Shown: positions 20,912-31,500 of the stretch, one piece after another
Numbering within the stretch: position 1 is the stretch's first letter
How the letters are laid out: each line of letters starts with the position of its first letter
DNA from: Syncephalis fuscata
Taxonomy: Eukaryota; Zoopagomycota; Zoopagomycetes; Zoopagales; Piptocephalidaceae
Assembly (NCBI GenBank): GCA_025786725.1
Contig: JAHLTZ010000033.1
Location: 186,001-250,000 of the forward strand
DNA: 64,000 nt
Direction: 5' to 3'
The notes under the pieces: generated by a model
Database searches by the model: none
What the model was told of the DNA's origin: nothing
What the model saw: only the letters and a program-made list of their open reading frames with translations
Translations under genes and position numbers: made by a program

Positions 20912-22429
20912 ATGAAATCCTCTACTACTGATCAAATATCAGTTAGTAAATTACTTGTGCTTGTGGGCCACCTTCCTCTTAATGACTTTATTCGGTTCAT
21001 TTCATATCTTGATGACACAGTAATTAAATTCAATTATACCTGTCGCTCTGTTAATACAAAACTTAAAAACAATAAGGCATTATGGCAGCATCTTTACCAC
21101 CGTCGATTTCTTAGTAATCCCCACAAAACAAAAGAGTGGGATTTTGTATATTGGTGTATTCGAAATCAATATTCAATCGGCAATATACTAATGGAAGCGG
21201 CCGTACTGTTAGGCAAGCTTGATTGGCGCCATGTATACCGACGGCGTGTTACCACCGAAAATAACTGGCGCTATGGTCGTTCAAAATATACAATAATTCC
21301 ATGCTTTGAAGCACCACGCGCTGCTACACAAAATATCCGCCAACTGACTGGAACAGCTTTGTCTTTACCTATTAATTGCATGTCAGAAGATTTTGAGGAT
21401 GAATTGAATCAGAAAGCTGTTATAGTTGAGTTGAATGCATTTTCATCAAACAAAAGCCAAGCGAAAGCACAAGCAGATTCAGAGTCAGAATCGACTTTGA
21501 AAACTGCAACCATGCATCTTTACAGTTGCTACGACGATTACCAAGCAATGCTAAGTGACCAGTTTTCTGCTATGATTATCAAAGCTAGAGGGTGTAAAAA
21601 TGTAACTATTTATACTCGTGGCAGTTGCAAACCACAATATACTACACAAGTGCCCTTTGATGCCAAATTTATAGGAATTAATGGCCATTGGATGGTATAT
21701 CTATACACCAGCAAGGAAGATAGCCAATTAGCCAAGCTAGTTGCATGGGATTTAAGAAAAAACAGACAATATACTCAAGATCTCGATAGCATAAAGTATA
21801 CTGCGTGTATTTATGGTATTGGATTTGAACACATTACTGTCTATGCTGCCAAAACTATCGATAGCGCGCACGGTTGTATTGAATGGAGACTGTATCAGTT
21901 TATTGAAGATGGATCAATCAGAAAGTCACAACAAAAACAACACCGGCTAAATACGCGAGTGGACTCTATTGCTGTTTCATCTAATGAATTCTCTCGCATA
22001 GTAATGTTCATACGATCTGGATCTACCCCCTTGTTTTTGTGCCATACAGTTACATTTGATTGCCATATGGATATTGTGTTAGATGGCGTTCAGAAAATAT
22101 CGCAAAAAGTCATTAGCATTAGAAATGATCATGATGATACGTGGATGATTTACCATCAATTACTAGAGGAGCAAGATAAAGAACTCGTTTTCAATAATCG
22201 ATTTGACTGGTCCGACGTAATCGGATATTTTCATATTATTGGTGATCTTTTCGCTATCTTTAAACAGCAAGACACTGATATGCAGTATTTATTGGTAGAT
22301 ATGAGTAACGGCAAAGCTATACGTGAATTGGATGAATCTGACAAATGCTGCGTGCCATATTTCCTAATGACTGGAATTGTAATTAATTGCAGTACACGTA
22401 GTAAAGCCATCAGCTTTGGTGCTTTATAA
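20912..22429 (+). CDS. F-box-like protein, family 1 (intact copy in arm 1)
   Basis: Single exon. Start taken at 20912 (MKSSTTDQIS...), matching the start of its paralog at 41503; the frame is open to 20768. Residues ~5-60 look like an F-box: ISVSKLLVLVGHLPLNDFIR, later YTCRSVN and ALWQHLYHRRF. The remaining ~440 residues have recurring hydrophobic blocks with Trp-His/Asp ends and may form a beta-propeller-like substrate domain, but no repeat family is certain. F-box proteins usually link Skp1-Cullin ligases to substrates; that is inference here. It is about 98-99% identical to the frameshifted copy at 38188-39702 and shares its C-terminal third with the pseudogene at 3.5 kb. A conserved upstream block (GGCCTTGGTCTTTTGCC at about 20730) recurs before family members and may be the promoter. 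Confidence 0.75.
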   Translation: MKSSTTDQISVSKLLVLVGHLPLNDFIRFISYLDDTVIKFNYTCRSVNTKLKNNKALWQHLYHRRFLSNPHKTKEWDFVYWCIRNQYSIGNILMEAAVLLGKLDWRHVYRRRVTTENNWRYGRSKYTIIPCFEAPRAATQNIRQLTGTALSLPINCMSEDFEDELNQKAVIVELNAFSSNKSQAKAQADSESESTLKTATMHLYSCYDDYQAMLSDQFSAMIIKARGCKNVTIYTRGSCKPQYTTQVPFDAKFIGINGHWMVYLYTSKEDSQLAKLVAWDLRKNRQYTQDLDSIKYTACIYGIGFEHITVYAAKTIDSAHGCIEWRLYQFIEDGSIRKSQQKQHRLNTRVDSIAVSSNEFSRIVMFIRSGSTPLFLCHTVTFDCHMDIVLDGVQKISQKVISIRNDHDDTWMIYHQLLEEQDKELVFNNRFDWSDVIGYFHIIGDLFAIFKQQDTDMQYLLVDMSNGKAIRELDESDKCCVPYFLMTGIVINCSTRSKAISFGAL

Positions 22430-22482
22430 GTTGGATCAATTTTGTTAAATATGAATAACTTTTATTAACTAAGTAAAGATGA

Positions 22483-23156
22483 TTCTTTCCGTAATTATTA
22501 GCATATTACAACTACATTTAAACTATCCCTTTTAGTAATATTAACGATCAAATCATATATATACTATCCGTATGAATATATAATTTATTTATTTAGTTGC
22601 ATAAATTATAATTTTACCATTATCCTTCATGTAGCTTTCTTCGTCTATTTTTTGCTTTATGTTATCCTCTGCTTTATTGGTTATTAATAAAGCTATTTTT
22701 CATCACCAATTGCACTCTTTGTAGATTTCAACTCGATTCACTCAATCATACACAATGATAATTAGTATCAATTATTTTCTTTAATTATTTATACCATTAT
22801 TTTTAAAAAAAATATTCTAAATTATTAGTTTATAATTAAGGATTTGATATGTAAAAAAGAGATAGTATCAGGCATGCAATCTATATTAGATTATGTCCGA
22901 TAATAGTGCTATCAAAATGTAAACCACCTGATCTTGCTACCATGTGACCATTTCGTCGTTCAACATTGTCGTATGTTTCCCGTTTGGATAACTTTCATCG
23001 GCTATGCTTTGTCCCTGTCTATTGTATTTTCCTTCCTATCACTATTGCTACTTTATACTATTGATTGTTAGTATACTGTTGCGTTCTTCTCTTTTTTGTT
23101 ATATTTTCACGCCAACTGTTATTAAGACATATTTAACACGGCTGTAGTTAGTTAGT
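22483..23156. other. intergenic, no gene seen
   Basis: AT-rich spacer between the F-box-like gene and the arrestin-like gene; the last ~150 bases before 23157 are pyrimidine-rich (TTTCC and CTTCTC runs), consistent with a fungal promoter and 5' UTR. No supported open frame. Confidence 0.4.
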
Positions 23157-25688
23157 ATGACTAAAGAAAGCAAACTTATTCTGGAGCCCAACCGACCCAG
23201 TCTTGAAACAGTTCAAAGCAACAACGGCAACAGCTCTACTACTTCAGAGGCCAACAAAGCAGCGTCCACCGCTACCCATACTACACCTAATGGCCCAGTA
23301 CTTTCACAACTATCACCGTATATAGTTGGCTATCTGGGTATTACACCTTGCTCAGTGCAAGGTTTGGTACGTGTGAAATACCCTTCAGACAAGCCAGTAA
23401 AGGCACGCCGTCTTACTGTGACTCTGACAGGTATTGTCCGCACTAAATGGACTACCCGTACAATTGAACCAGCCGATGGCGCGTTGCACTCTAACGATGG
23501 CCACACAGGCAAGGTGATACGCGAGCACAGTGGACTTCGTGGTAGTTTAGAGGCAAAACTATCGGGTGGTGGCAAATCCGATGCCAAAGGCAGTGGCGGA
23601 AAGAGTGGGGGAAAGTTGTCGTCTAGCACAACGTACAGCTACTCGACTTCAGGCAACAATAATGGTGTAGAAATGGTAGAAATTATACATACACACCAGG
23701 CTGAAGATGTTATATTATCACTATCACAAGATTTATGGCGCACGACAGCCGGTGATGGTTGGGGCACACTAGGTGGGGAGCACGCATTTCCGTTTTATTT
23801 CTCGCTACCGGCCGATTTACCTGACTCATTGGAATCAGAGTTTGGATCGGTACGCTACGTGCTGTCAGCCGTGCTTGAACGACGAGGTCGAATGCTAAAT
23901 ACAGCCGGCCGCAAAGTAGTTGATGTGCCATTAGCCATTCACCGTGCGACGCTCTCTACGCTACATGAATTGACACGTCCACGCAAATGGCAGTCAGATC
24001 CAGCCTGGTCGGCCAGCAGTGGTATTGCCTATGAAATGTCTGTACCAAGAGCGACTTTTGGGCCAGGAGATGCGCTAGAAGCCGTTATAAAGATGAAAAT
24101 AGCATCCCCAGGCAATGTAAGATTTCTAGGGGCCAGTCTTGGGATAAAAGAGTATATTACGTATCGAGCCAACAACATTACACGTACCGAAAGCACCTAT
24201 GTTACTAGTGTGGATATCGATGATCAAGGCCATGTAAAACATACAACTGGCCAGCCACGAGCTATTTCATCTAAAGAATCGGATAAAAAGTCGAAATCCA
24301 CCAATGCAGCCAATGCTGTAGTAAGCAAACCAGCTGGACAAACTGATCGTGTTAATAAAGATGGAACACGTGAGGTGCAACGGACAATTATGATGCTGCG
24401 TGATCCTGATGTTCGTTCCTCGATTACTACACGGCTTATTTCAATCCGGCACAAGTTAAAGCTAAAGCTAAAGCTTGCCGGAGAAAAAGACATTACGGTT
24501 GATTGTCCTAGCTGGCTGACTGGCATAACACGTACTGAATGTCAACAGCTAGAAGATTGGCTGCGTAGTAAGGCAGATGCAACGGCAGTTGCTATAAGAC
24601 AATACACAGACGAAGTTGATCCGCCAAAAGATGCACGGGCACGTCAGCGAGATCGTTATCGTTCTAGTAATAGTTATCATTTGTTGCCAGGCGTTGCACG
24701 TCATGCTATTTATTTACAATTAGCAGATGGTATTGCCGGCCTACCAAGCCATATGACAACAAAGGATGCGTCAGTCGCGTTGGCCGTGGCAGCTCGTGCC
24801 TCAACCGCTCAAGCATCAGGTGATAGCAATGCTGATTCATATGCTTATGTACACTATTCACGCCCAGGTGCACCGCATAGTGGTGTTCCTCAATATGATG
24901 TAAATCAAAAAAATAGGCGATCATTAGCATTTGGCGAACTAGACGATAAAAGTCGAGCCCAGCCTGGTGGCGGCATTGGTCATCGACAAGCACCTATCGG
25001 CAATGAGGCTGATGAGGCAGCACGTCGCTACTCGATGCCGGTATTTCCTGGTGATGGTGCTGATGCGCGAATAGTAAGCGGTCCACCACCCATCGGCTAT
25101 TATGGGGCCAATCCATACTATTCTCCATATAGTCCGTATGGTCCACCACCAGCACCCCATGCTGTGACTACTGGCGCTCCAGCTCATGCATATTATCCAT
25201 ATGGTGCTATGCCTAGTCCTTCGGCACCTTATGGATTTAATGGCCAAATGCCAGATTCTCGTCCAGCACTAGCAGAATCAACGCCACAAAACCCGCAAAA
25301 CGCCAATAATACTACATCAGCCAAAGATAATTCAGCACAAGATAAATCGACTGTATTGACTTCTATTTTAAAAACTACAGCACAATCAGCCACAAATAAC
25401 GAGGACGCAGGAGCAGATAAAAATGGCTGGCGTGAAATACACGACCGTCCCAAGAGTAAAATATTAGTGCCCAAATCATCTGATTCATTTGATTTGAAGG
25501 GCAATAATACGCGATTGACCGAACAGGAGGATAGTGAAGAAAGCGATTGGGAGGACGAAGATGAAGAGAAAGATCCATTGGCTTCAGTAAGAGCGCGTCA
25601 GCTGCGTAAGAACGATAAAGATTTACCTCACTTGCCAACAAGACCGGTTATTCATGACCTTAAAGCATATAGCTCTTCTACCAAGTAG
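23157..25688 (+). CDS. arrestin-domain trafficking adaptor (ART/LDB19-like)
   Basis: Single exon, 843 residues. An arrestin-like N domain covers roughly residues 50-270: YLGITPCSVQGLVRVKYPSD, LTVTLTGIVRTKW, HAFPFYFSLPADLPDSLESE and VRYVLSAVLERRGR are typical strands, interrupted by a Gly/Ser/Lys-rich loop (~130-160). A C-domain-like part follows (AYEMSVPRATFGPGDALEAV; FLGASLGIKEYITYR). Residues after ~570 are disordered, with a Pro/Tyr-rich segment (GYYGANPYYSPYSPYGPPP) and an acidic stretch (EDSEESDWEDEDEEKDP). Fungal members recruit Rsp5-type ubiquitin ligases to plasma-membrane transporters, normally through PPxY motifs; I find no canonical PPxY here, only Pro/Tyr-rich approximations. Role in endocytosis is a family inference. 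Confidence 0.8.
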   Translation: MTKESKLILEPNRPSLETVQSNNGNSSTTSEANKAASTATHTTPNGPVLSQLSPYIVGYLGITPCSVQGLVRVKYPSDKPVKARRLTVTLTGIVRTKWTTRTIEPADGALHSNDGHTGKVIREHSGLRGSLEAKLSGGGKSDAKGSGGKSGGKLSSSTTYSYSTSGNNNGVEMVEIIHTHQAEDVILSLSQDLWRTTAGDGWGTLGGEHAFPFYFSLPADLPDSLESEFGSVRYVLSAVLERRGRMLNTAGRKVVDVPLAIHRATLSTLHELTRPRKWQSDPAWSASSGIAYEMSVPRATFGPGDALEAVIKMKIASPGNVRFLGASLGIKEYITYRANNITRTESTYVTSVDIDDQGHVKHTTGQPRAISSKESDKKSKSTNAANAVVSKPAGQTDRVNKDGTREVQRTIMMLRDPDVRSSITTRLISIRHKLKLKLKLAGEKDITVDCPSWLTGITRTECQQLEDWLRSKADATAVAIRQYTDEVDPPKDARARQRDRYRSSNSYHLLPGVARHAIYLQLADGIAGLPSHMTTKDASVALAVAARASTAQASGDSNADSYAYVHYSRPGAPHSGVPQYDVNQKNRRSLAFGELDDKSRAQPGGGIGHRQAPIGNEADEAARRYSMPVFPGDGADARIVSGPPPIGYYGANPYYSPYSPYGPPPAPHAVTTGAPAHAYYPYGAMPSPSAPYGFNGQMPDSRPALAESTPQNPQNANNTTSAKDNSAQDKSTVLTSILKTTAQSATNNEDAGADKNGWREIHDRPKSKILVPKSSDSFDLKGNNTRLTEQEDSEESDWEDEDEEKDPLASVRARQLRKNDKDLPHLPTRPVIHDLKAYSSSTK

Positions 25689-25775
25689 TTTGACTAAGCA
25701 TTAATTATTTTAATATTTACTATTGTTTCGTTAATATTCTATGCCATACTATTTAATAATACAACTATTTTTATT

Positions 25776-26652
25776 CTATTGAACTAGTGGTTTAACATTT
25801 TGTATTGTACTTGGATGTGTTTTACGTGCCAATTTTAATGTGTTAATTGCGCGTATTAGATCACTTTTAATTTGTGAAAACTCTGCTGTTAACGCTTCTA
25901 ATCGAGCGATTAACAGGAAATCGCATGCTATTAAAAAGAGTAGTTTAGCATTTTATGATCACTAGCTTTAATCAAACTTACACGAGATGGCATGTGTGGG
26001 TAGGATCTCATAAGCTGCTGCTGTTAGTCGTCGTCGAGCTCGATTACGCTTTACGGCTAATTTACTAATAGTCTTCTTCGAAGCAAGATATCCAACTCTT
26101 TGCCCAGTTATTGGTTGACCCGACTTCCGATCTGTGTAGAAGAATAATTAACATTTTTTAGTAACATTTGCCATAATAATGTGCATACCAACAGGCGGCT
26201 TTCTATTTGACCATGGCCGAGCAGCAAGTACAAACGTATTAGAGTGATATCGAGGGAGTCTTCCCGACATCATAGGAAGAAATGAATTCCTATCTAACGA
26301 ATAAATCAACTAGTTATAGTCGAAGACGACAAAAGCATTAATTTTCCGCAGTTAGCAATAGCCGTTTGCTTACCTTGTTGTTTTCTGATTTGGCTGTAGC
26401 TGCTCTAATGTTATTTAGTTTATTCACTGTTTTTTGTCGATATATTTTTGAGCCTTTTGGCTTAGTTTGTAGATATACCCTTCCAGCTGTATTAATATTG
26501 GGCTTTAGTAAATTAAAGCTATCACTATAAGGTATAAAGCTATGGTGAATTTGTTGTGGCCGTAGCATGGCCAATATACCAGAGTTGAAAATGGATTTTA
26601 ACATAGTGAATGGGTTGTTAATAGCGCCAGTATTATTATATCGATAGTACAA
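25776..26652 (-). CDS. RnpA-like (bacterial RNase P protein fold) protein, probably mitochondrial
   Basis: Four exons on the minus strand: 26652-26374, 26309-26189, 26131-25982, 25927-25776; all phases agree (233 residues). A second Met at 26604 (MLKSIFNSG) may be the true start. Residues ~1-95 are basic, Ser/Asn-rich without homology, like a long mitochondrial leader. The body matches the bacterial RNase P protein subunit: GRLPRYHSNTFVLAARPW, then QRVGYLASKKTISKLAVKRN, then RARRRL, and near the end CDFLLIARLEAL followed by FSQIKSDLIRAIN. The R/K-N-R-x-R-R-x-L core is the RNA-binding signature of that family. In bacteria the protein helps RNase P RNA bind pre-tRNA; a role in mitochondrial tRNA or rRNA processing is inference. 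The gene lies tail to tail with the arrestin gene, 87 bp apart. Confidence 0.75.
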
Positions 26653-27489
26653 TAAATATACTTTAAGATGTATCTTATTTATGATACTATACGATTACGC
26701 TAAAGTAATCCCGTCGCGTTTTGTGAATGTGCATACATTAAACAGTTTCGACAGTAGCGTAAAACAAAATAAAATGGATGTGTAAGTAAAAAATGTGTTA
26801 TGTCCATACATGGTAATTCACAATGTCCAGCTCATTCAGGTTTTTTGCCAGTTATACGTATACATTTACTTTTATTCTTGATGCTATTTATGTGTATACG
26901 TGAAGTAACCATATAGAATAGCCTTTATCACCAAAGAAGACATATTAATACTTTACCATATATTTTATATATATGTTCTGTATTTGCTGCATTTATTTCT
27001 ATTAAATATTATAGTTTATTGAAAATAATAGGTTTTTGCACATTGTGTTTATTTCGAATAATATACTAGTAGATATGTTTTTGGCTGTCTTTTAGCAACT
27101 TGGGTTGCAACTAATAGTCTATAGGTCATACTAACATATGTATTAGTAGTTTGTTTATATGTAAATAATTGCTTATATTAGAGCAATCAATTTCAAGCTG
27201 AAATTATTGATGTTCTATATCGTAACTAATCAGTACTGCTGTGTTACTCTCACATAAACGACATAACTATTGCGTCACCCAGTATGGCGGGAATGATTTG
27301 CAGCTGTATACGAAAAAAAGCAGCGATATTACAGATAGCGCTAATTAATATAGCTTATTGTGTTACAATAAAAAAGAATGACGCGTACAGTCGCCTATGC
27401 GAATAGCTTGTGTTAAATTGCGTATGCCATGACCATTAATACTGCCATATTAACTATATTATTTGTCAATAGCTTTTATTTTTGTTAAA
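26653..27489. other. intergenic, divergent promoter region
   Basis: Separates the minus-strand RnpA-like gene from the plus-strand phosphatase relic. AT-rich with homopolymer runs; I see no open frame or RNA gene. Confidence 0.4.
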
Positions 27490-29317
27490 ATGTCAAAAAA
27501 GATAGTGTTATCGGACGCTGCTATGACGTCTGTATTTGCTGATGCTAATATATCACCACGATCAGCTTCTTCTAAAGACCGACTAAAGGCCATTGTAGCA
27601 TTTAGTAGCGATACGGATGATGTTGATTCTACAAACGAAGACGAACTATTTTTGAAGCAGCAGTCTAGAGGTAGAAAACTATTTAAAAAGCGTGTATATA
27701 ACATTCGACGAGAATGCCGTATACTATTGATACTTACAGGCATAATTGGTGTTTTAATATTCGCAACACTCTTTTTTCAATGGCTAATTGGTCACTCAGA
27801 TGATGTACAAAAGAAAAAACATTTATCCGTACCAATACGCAACTTGCTGGCTTTTACATCGCCTTACGATCCGCCTATTTCAAATACAAGCCTTAATAGT
27901 AATACGTGCAATATCAATGATACAGCTTTGGCTACAGTTCCAAATCGCTGTAATCTTGTACATCTTCAACTTCTTGCTCGTCATGGCTCTCGAAATCCAA
28001 TTGTGGGGTGGAAGAATTGATACATTTGAAAAGGAGCTACAATCTAACAAAAATATAAATTGTCCAAAATGGCTAGCAAAATGGAAATCTCCATATAATC
28101 AAAATAATGCTATAAGCTAATTGAGCAAGGAGTGCTTGAGCTTCAACAGCTAGCTCAACGAGATATTTGCCGCTATGGTAAATGGCTAAACGGCAGAAGT
28201 GGCCTGTCAGACAAAGAAGCAGCCGCAGCACGTCATCAACAAGCATGGTATGCTAGTTCAAGTATACAAAGGTAGGTTTTAAACTGCCAGCTATAAATTT
28301 ATTCATTGCTTTTAATATAGATGTATTGATTCTGCAAATGCTTACGCATCAGTTTTTTCAGGTAAAACATTACCTCAATCAGTAATGCATATTATACCAT
28401 TGGTAAATAATATATGTTATTTATTAAACACTGTACAATAACTTTACAATAATTAGAACCGAGATCGTGTATTATCAATAGGTGGTGGCTGCCACAAATG
28501 GTTCTCTCAAGTAGTAATCTTACTGCTAAAATGAGTTTTTACAGCCTTATGCGAACCATTATCTACCAAATATACTTGAGCTTTTATCGACGCGTATAGG
28601 CTTTAAGATTAAAAAAGACATGCTTGATGCTTTGGGAGAGTTATGCGCATTTGATTATATTAAAGAAAATCGTCAGGACCACTGGTGTCAATTACTATTA
28701 TCTAAAGAAAACAGACTATTAGGCGAGTTAGCAACAGATGCAAGCGACAAACAATTTCCCGTTAAAGATCCAAGTCCACTGGAATACTACGATTTTATTA
28801 CAGATATTGAATACTATCATCGATGCGGCGCATTACATTCTAATAATAAGCGGATTTCATGCGGACTATTTACTCAAATGATTAATGAAATGCAACAAGC
28901 CATTCATGGCCACCTACCATTACGTTGGCGTTTACGATTCGGCCATGGAGAAACGATATTACTATTATTGAATCATTTGGTAAGTTATATAAGAAAATAA
29001 TTATCAATGCTTTTACAAACTTTTATTAGAACTTATACACGGAAACACCAACTTTTGACCAACATCGTGCCTTCCGGACATCGCGTATTAGTCCATTTGC
29101 AGCCAATATACATTTTGAGCTACTTAAATGTACAAGCGGTAACAACAATGACAAGGATGCTCAAGGCTATTTTGTACGCATGCTGCACAATGAGCGTCCC
29201 GTTCAAATACCAGGCTGTCCCGCGGATAACATACTTTGTCCTTGGAAACAATTTTACAAAGTTGCACAGATGCGAATTGGACACTGTGATATGAATGAAA
29301 TCTGTGGTCCTGAATAA
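27490..29317 (+). pseudogene. histidine acid phosphatase (MINPP-like) paralog with two frameshifts
   Basis: Paralog of 8161-9831. Exons: 27490-28271, 28321-28402, 28457-28510, 28545-28979, 29030-29317. A cytosolic N-terminus precedes a signal anchor (ILLILTGIIGVLIFATLFFQ). RHGSRNP is intact and the second motif FGHGETILL keeps the Glu lacking in the other copy. Exon 1 is broken twice: near 28005 (an extra base, probably in GGGG, after RNPIVG) and near 28114 (a base missing before LIEQGVLELQQLAQ). Exons 2-5 splice in perfect phase and end with SRISPFAANIHFELL and a normal stop, so the damage is recent or a sequence error. If the two indels are errors this is the better candidate for an active enzyme. 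Confidence 0.75.
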
Positions 29318-29334
29318 ACTTTATTTACTTTATT

Positions 29335-29950
29335 CTAGCTGCTTAATAGTTTTTTAAGCATATTTTCCACCTCCTGCAATAAATGACGCGATTTTCCCAT
29401 GCCATTATCGGTATTTAGCGACGGTTTTAGTGCGATACTGACCAGAAGTGGTCGCTGTTCATGCGGACGACATGCAGTAATAACCTGAGCTAATTGCGTA
29501 ACATAAAGTGTATGTAATGGCTGTTGTTCTATCGACACGCCAAATAATGGGTGGGCCATCCATTGGCTACATGTTATCAATAACGATGACGACGCTTCAT
29601 CATCCGGTGACGACTGCGACTCATCAAGTGAAAACTGCGATAATTGTGTGGCAGCTGAGTGAGTAGCGCCTTCACTTAGTGCACAGTGCAGCTAAATACA
29701 TATAATTAGATTAGTCAGTTTATTGTTAACGTCAGTTATAGCCTACCAAGCCGCCCAGCTTACCAAGCTGAGTGATAATAAGAAAGAGTCGATTGTGGAA
29801 TTCCAGCAATACTAGTTCTGTGTGTACATTGTCAATAAGCGCAGCACTCTGTCGCAATTGAACAGGAAATAACGGACTAGTATTATTAGTGCCGCTTTCC
29901 ACGTTAGATGAGGCTAGCGTTGTCGTCATAGCCGAAACTATAGAATACAA
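29335..29950 (-). CDS. proteasome assembly chaperone 3-like (PAC3/PSMG3)
   Basis: Two exons, 29950-29747 and 29691-29335, in phase, 186 residues (an internal Met at 29929 is an alternative start). The pattern TELVLLEFHNRLFLIITQLG, then KLGGLLHCAL, matches the PSMG3 core (VTQFGKMGTLV in animals). After a Ser/Asp/Glu-rich loop, HPLFGVSIEQQPLHTLYVTQ and RPLLVSIALK correspond to the LLGKDEP and VLLAVAVK strands. PAC3 works with PAC4 in building the 20S proteasome alpha ring in cytosol and nucleus; this role is inferred from the family. It lies 85 bp downstream of BOS1 on the same strand. Confidence 0.68.
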
Positions 29951-30034
29951 TAGTAGGAATCACGCTTGTTGAAAGCAAGTTAAGCAATAAAAAAGTATGG
30001 TGACAAAGTGTGAACATACGCATTTTTGTTTTAT

Positions 30035-30984
30035 TTATGTAAGATAATGAATAATTGCCCACATTAAGAAGATACAAATGATAACACCGGCGAAAAAGAT
30101 AAATTTGTCTTGTGTTGAGCGTCGTTCAATATACTGAATAACCGATCTTGATAAACCAAGTGTATTGGCTGCATCTAAAATGCGTCGCTGTGTGCCCTAT
30201 ATCAATGTAAGTAAATATCTATTTATACTAGTGTAATGACCTACTTTTAGAATATGTCGTTGTTCAACTAGATTGTTGAGTGCTGATCGACCTTGAGCAA
30301 TAAATGAATCTAGCTGATGGTCAGTAAAATCGGCCACGTCATTTTCCCGCTGTGCAAAGTCGACCATATTGATGGTGGTTGATTCAGCCTAGATTACCAG
30401 TAATTAAATACAGTTAATATTCATAATTGTCGCTAATACTTCTACTTACTTCTGGTGATTGCTGTAACAATAGTTCTCGTTCATTATTATGCATAGTCTG
30501 ATGGTAATTTAATGATAAATAAATTAGTATAGAGCCTTATAATTAGCTGTGCTCTCTATTTACCCGTGCATTTGCTTGATGCTGTATACGTTCCAATGAT
30601 TGTTTCATACTAAAGTAGTCGTCTCGGAATTTGCCTACACGCCTATTGTGGCAATATGTAATTCATTAGTCTATCAATTATATAATAGTGCAAATAAAGC
30701 GTACACTTGGCCCATTTGTTGCTTATCAGGATTGAGTTCTCGTTTGGCCATCGATTCATATTCGCCAATATATCGCTGTAAACGTTGTAGACCATCTCGA
30801 ATGGTTTCTAATTTGAACGTGTATATATATATCTCTCTGTATTAGGTATATTTGTTGCTATCTATTCAGTTACAGGTTTACTACCTTCTTGTATATTGCC
30901 GGTGGTATGGCCTGATTCATAGGCATCGAGATTACGCTGCACCGACTGTACTTGTTTCAGTGTGCGATTGTATGCTGCATTCAT
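30035..30984 (-). CDS. BOS1: Golgi v-SNARE Bos1/membrin (GOSR2)
   Basis: Six exons on the minus strand: 30984-30885, 30834-30705, 30642-30564, 30497-30450, 30388-30245, 30196-30035 (220 residues; animal membrin has 212). The start MNAAYNRTLKQVQSVQRNL matches the membrin N-terminus. The SNARE core contains LNNLVEQRHILK and GTQRRILDAANTLGLSRSVI, followed by QYIERRSTQDK and a C-terminal membrane anchor (FIFFAGVIICIFLMWAIIHY) ending LT as in animal membrin. It should act in ER-to-Golgi vesicle fusion. Exon 2 acceptor choice (AG at 30836-30835) adds an EIYIYT segment needed for phase and is the least certain splice site. None of the exons exceeds 165 nt, so a simple ORF scan misses the gene. Confidence 0.88.
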
Positions 30985-31500
30985 ATTGTAGTTTTAAGCA
31001 AGTGGTACACGCAATGCAATCTGTAAACGGCCAGATGCCAACGATGCTGTTATCAATAAAGAAAATACACCTATGCTTATCGGTTATAAGACTAATAGAG
31101 GGGTGGCAGTGGCATTTGACGTTGGATAGCACCAACAGCAACAGTAATAACGACGACAGCAACAAGCAGCGTGGCGGGAACAAAAGTATAATAAGCTATC
31201 CTTCTTTCTGTCGTTCTCAGCTATCATTGATGTTGTCGTGCCACACGCACACACACACACACACATATATATATCACATCTGCACACATGACACAGATCG
31301 AGTTGAATCTGATTAAATACACCTCGGATCAAGTCAGATGGCGATGATGATTCTTTATCGATAGGCTACTTTTTTTCTTTGCCACATCTTTGTTGACACT
31401 TTTCTTTCTCTATTTTTCCTGGCTGTTGTGCATACAATAAGCCTATCGGTACGCTATTCATCCACGTTCAACAAGAATGCATACTGTGGAAGTGATCGCC
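30985..31500. promoter_or_regulatory. divergent intergenic region BOS1 / FRS2 with CA/TA microsatellite
   Basis: The 516 bp between two divergently transcribed housekeeping genes. It holds a (CA)n-(TA)n tract at about 31245-31273 and pyrimidine-rich runs near 31370-31420 (CTTTTCTTTCTC), typical of fungal promoters upstream of the FRS2 start. A 154-codon plus-strand frame here is low-complexity and overlaps both promoters; not called. Confidence 0.45.

Larger units (their letters stand above)
20353..22482. repeat. arm 1 of a 2.1-kb inverted duplication
   Basis: Near-identical, in opposite orientation, to 38135-40262. It contains a truncated tail of one F-box-like gene (counterpart of 39986-41503) and a complete second F-box-like gene. 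Homology starts abruptly at ATACCTAC (20353) inside what is the middle of a gene in the other arm, and fades after about 22482 within the 3' flank. The arms are about 15.6 kb apart. No transposase or terminal repeat is present. Confidence 0.85.

Noticed and set aside
30852-31316. 154-codon plus-strand frame in the BOS1/FRS2 intergenic region
   Set aside because: Overlaps BOS1 exon 1 antisense and a CA microsatellite; His/Thr run is the repeat read as codons.
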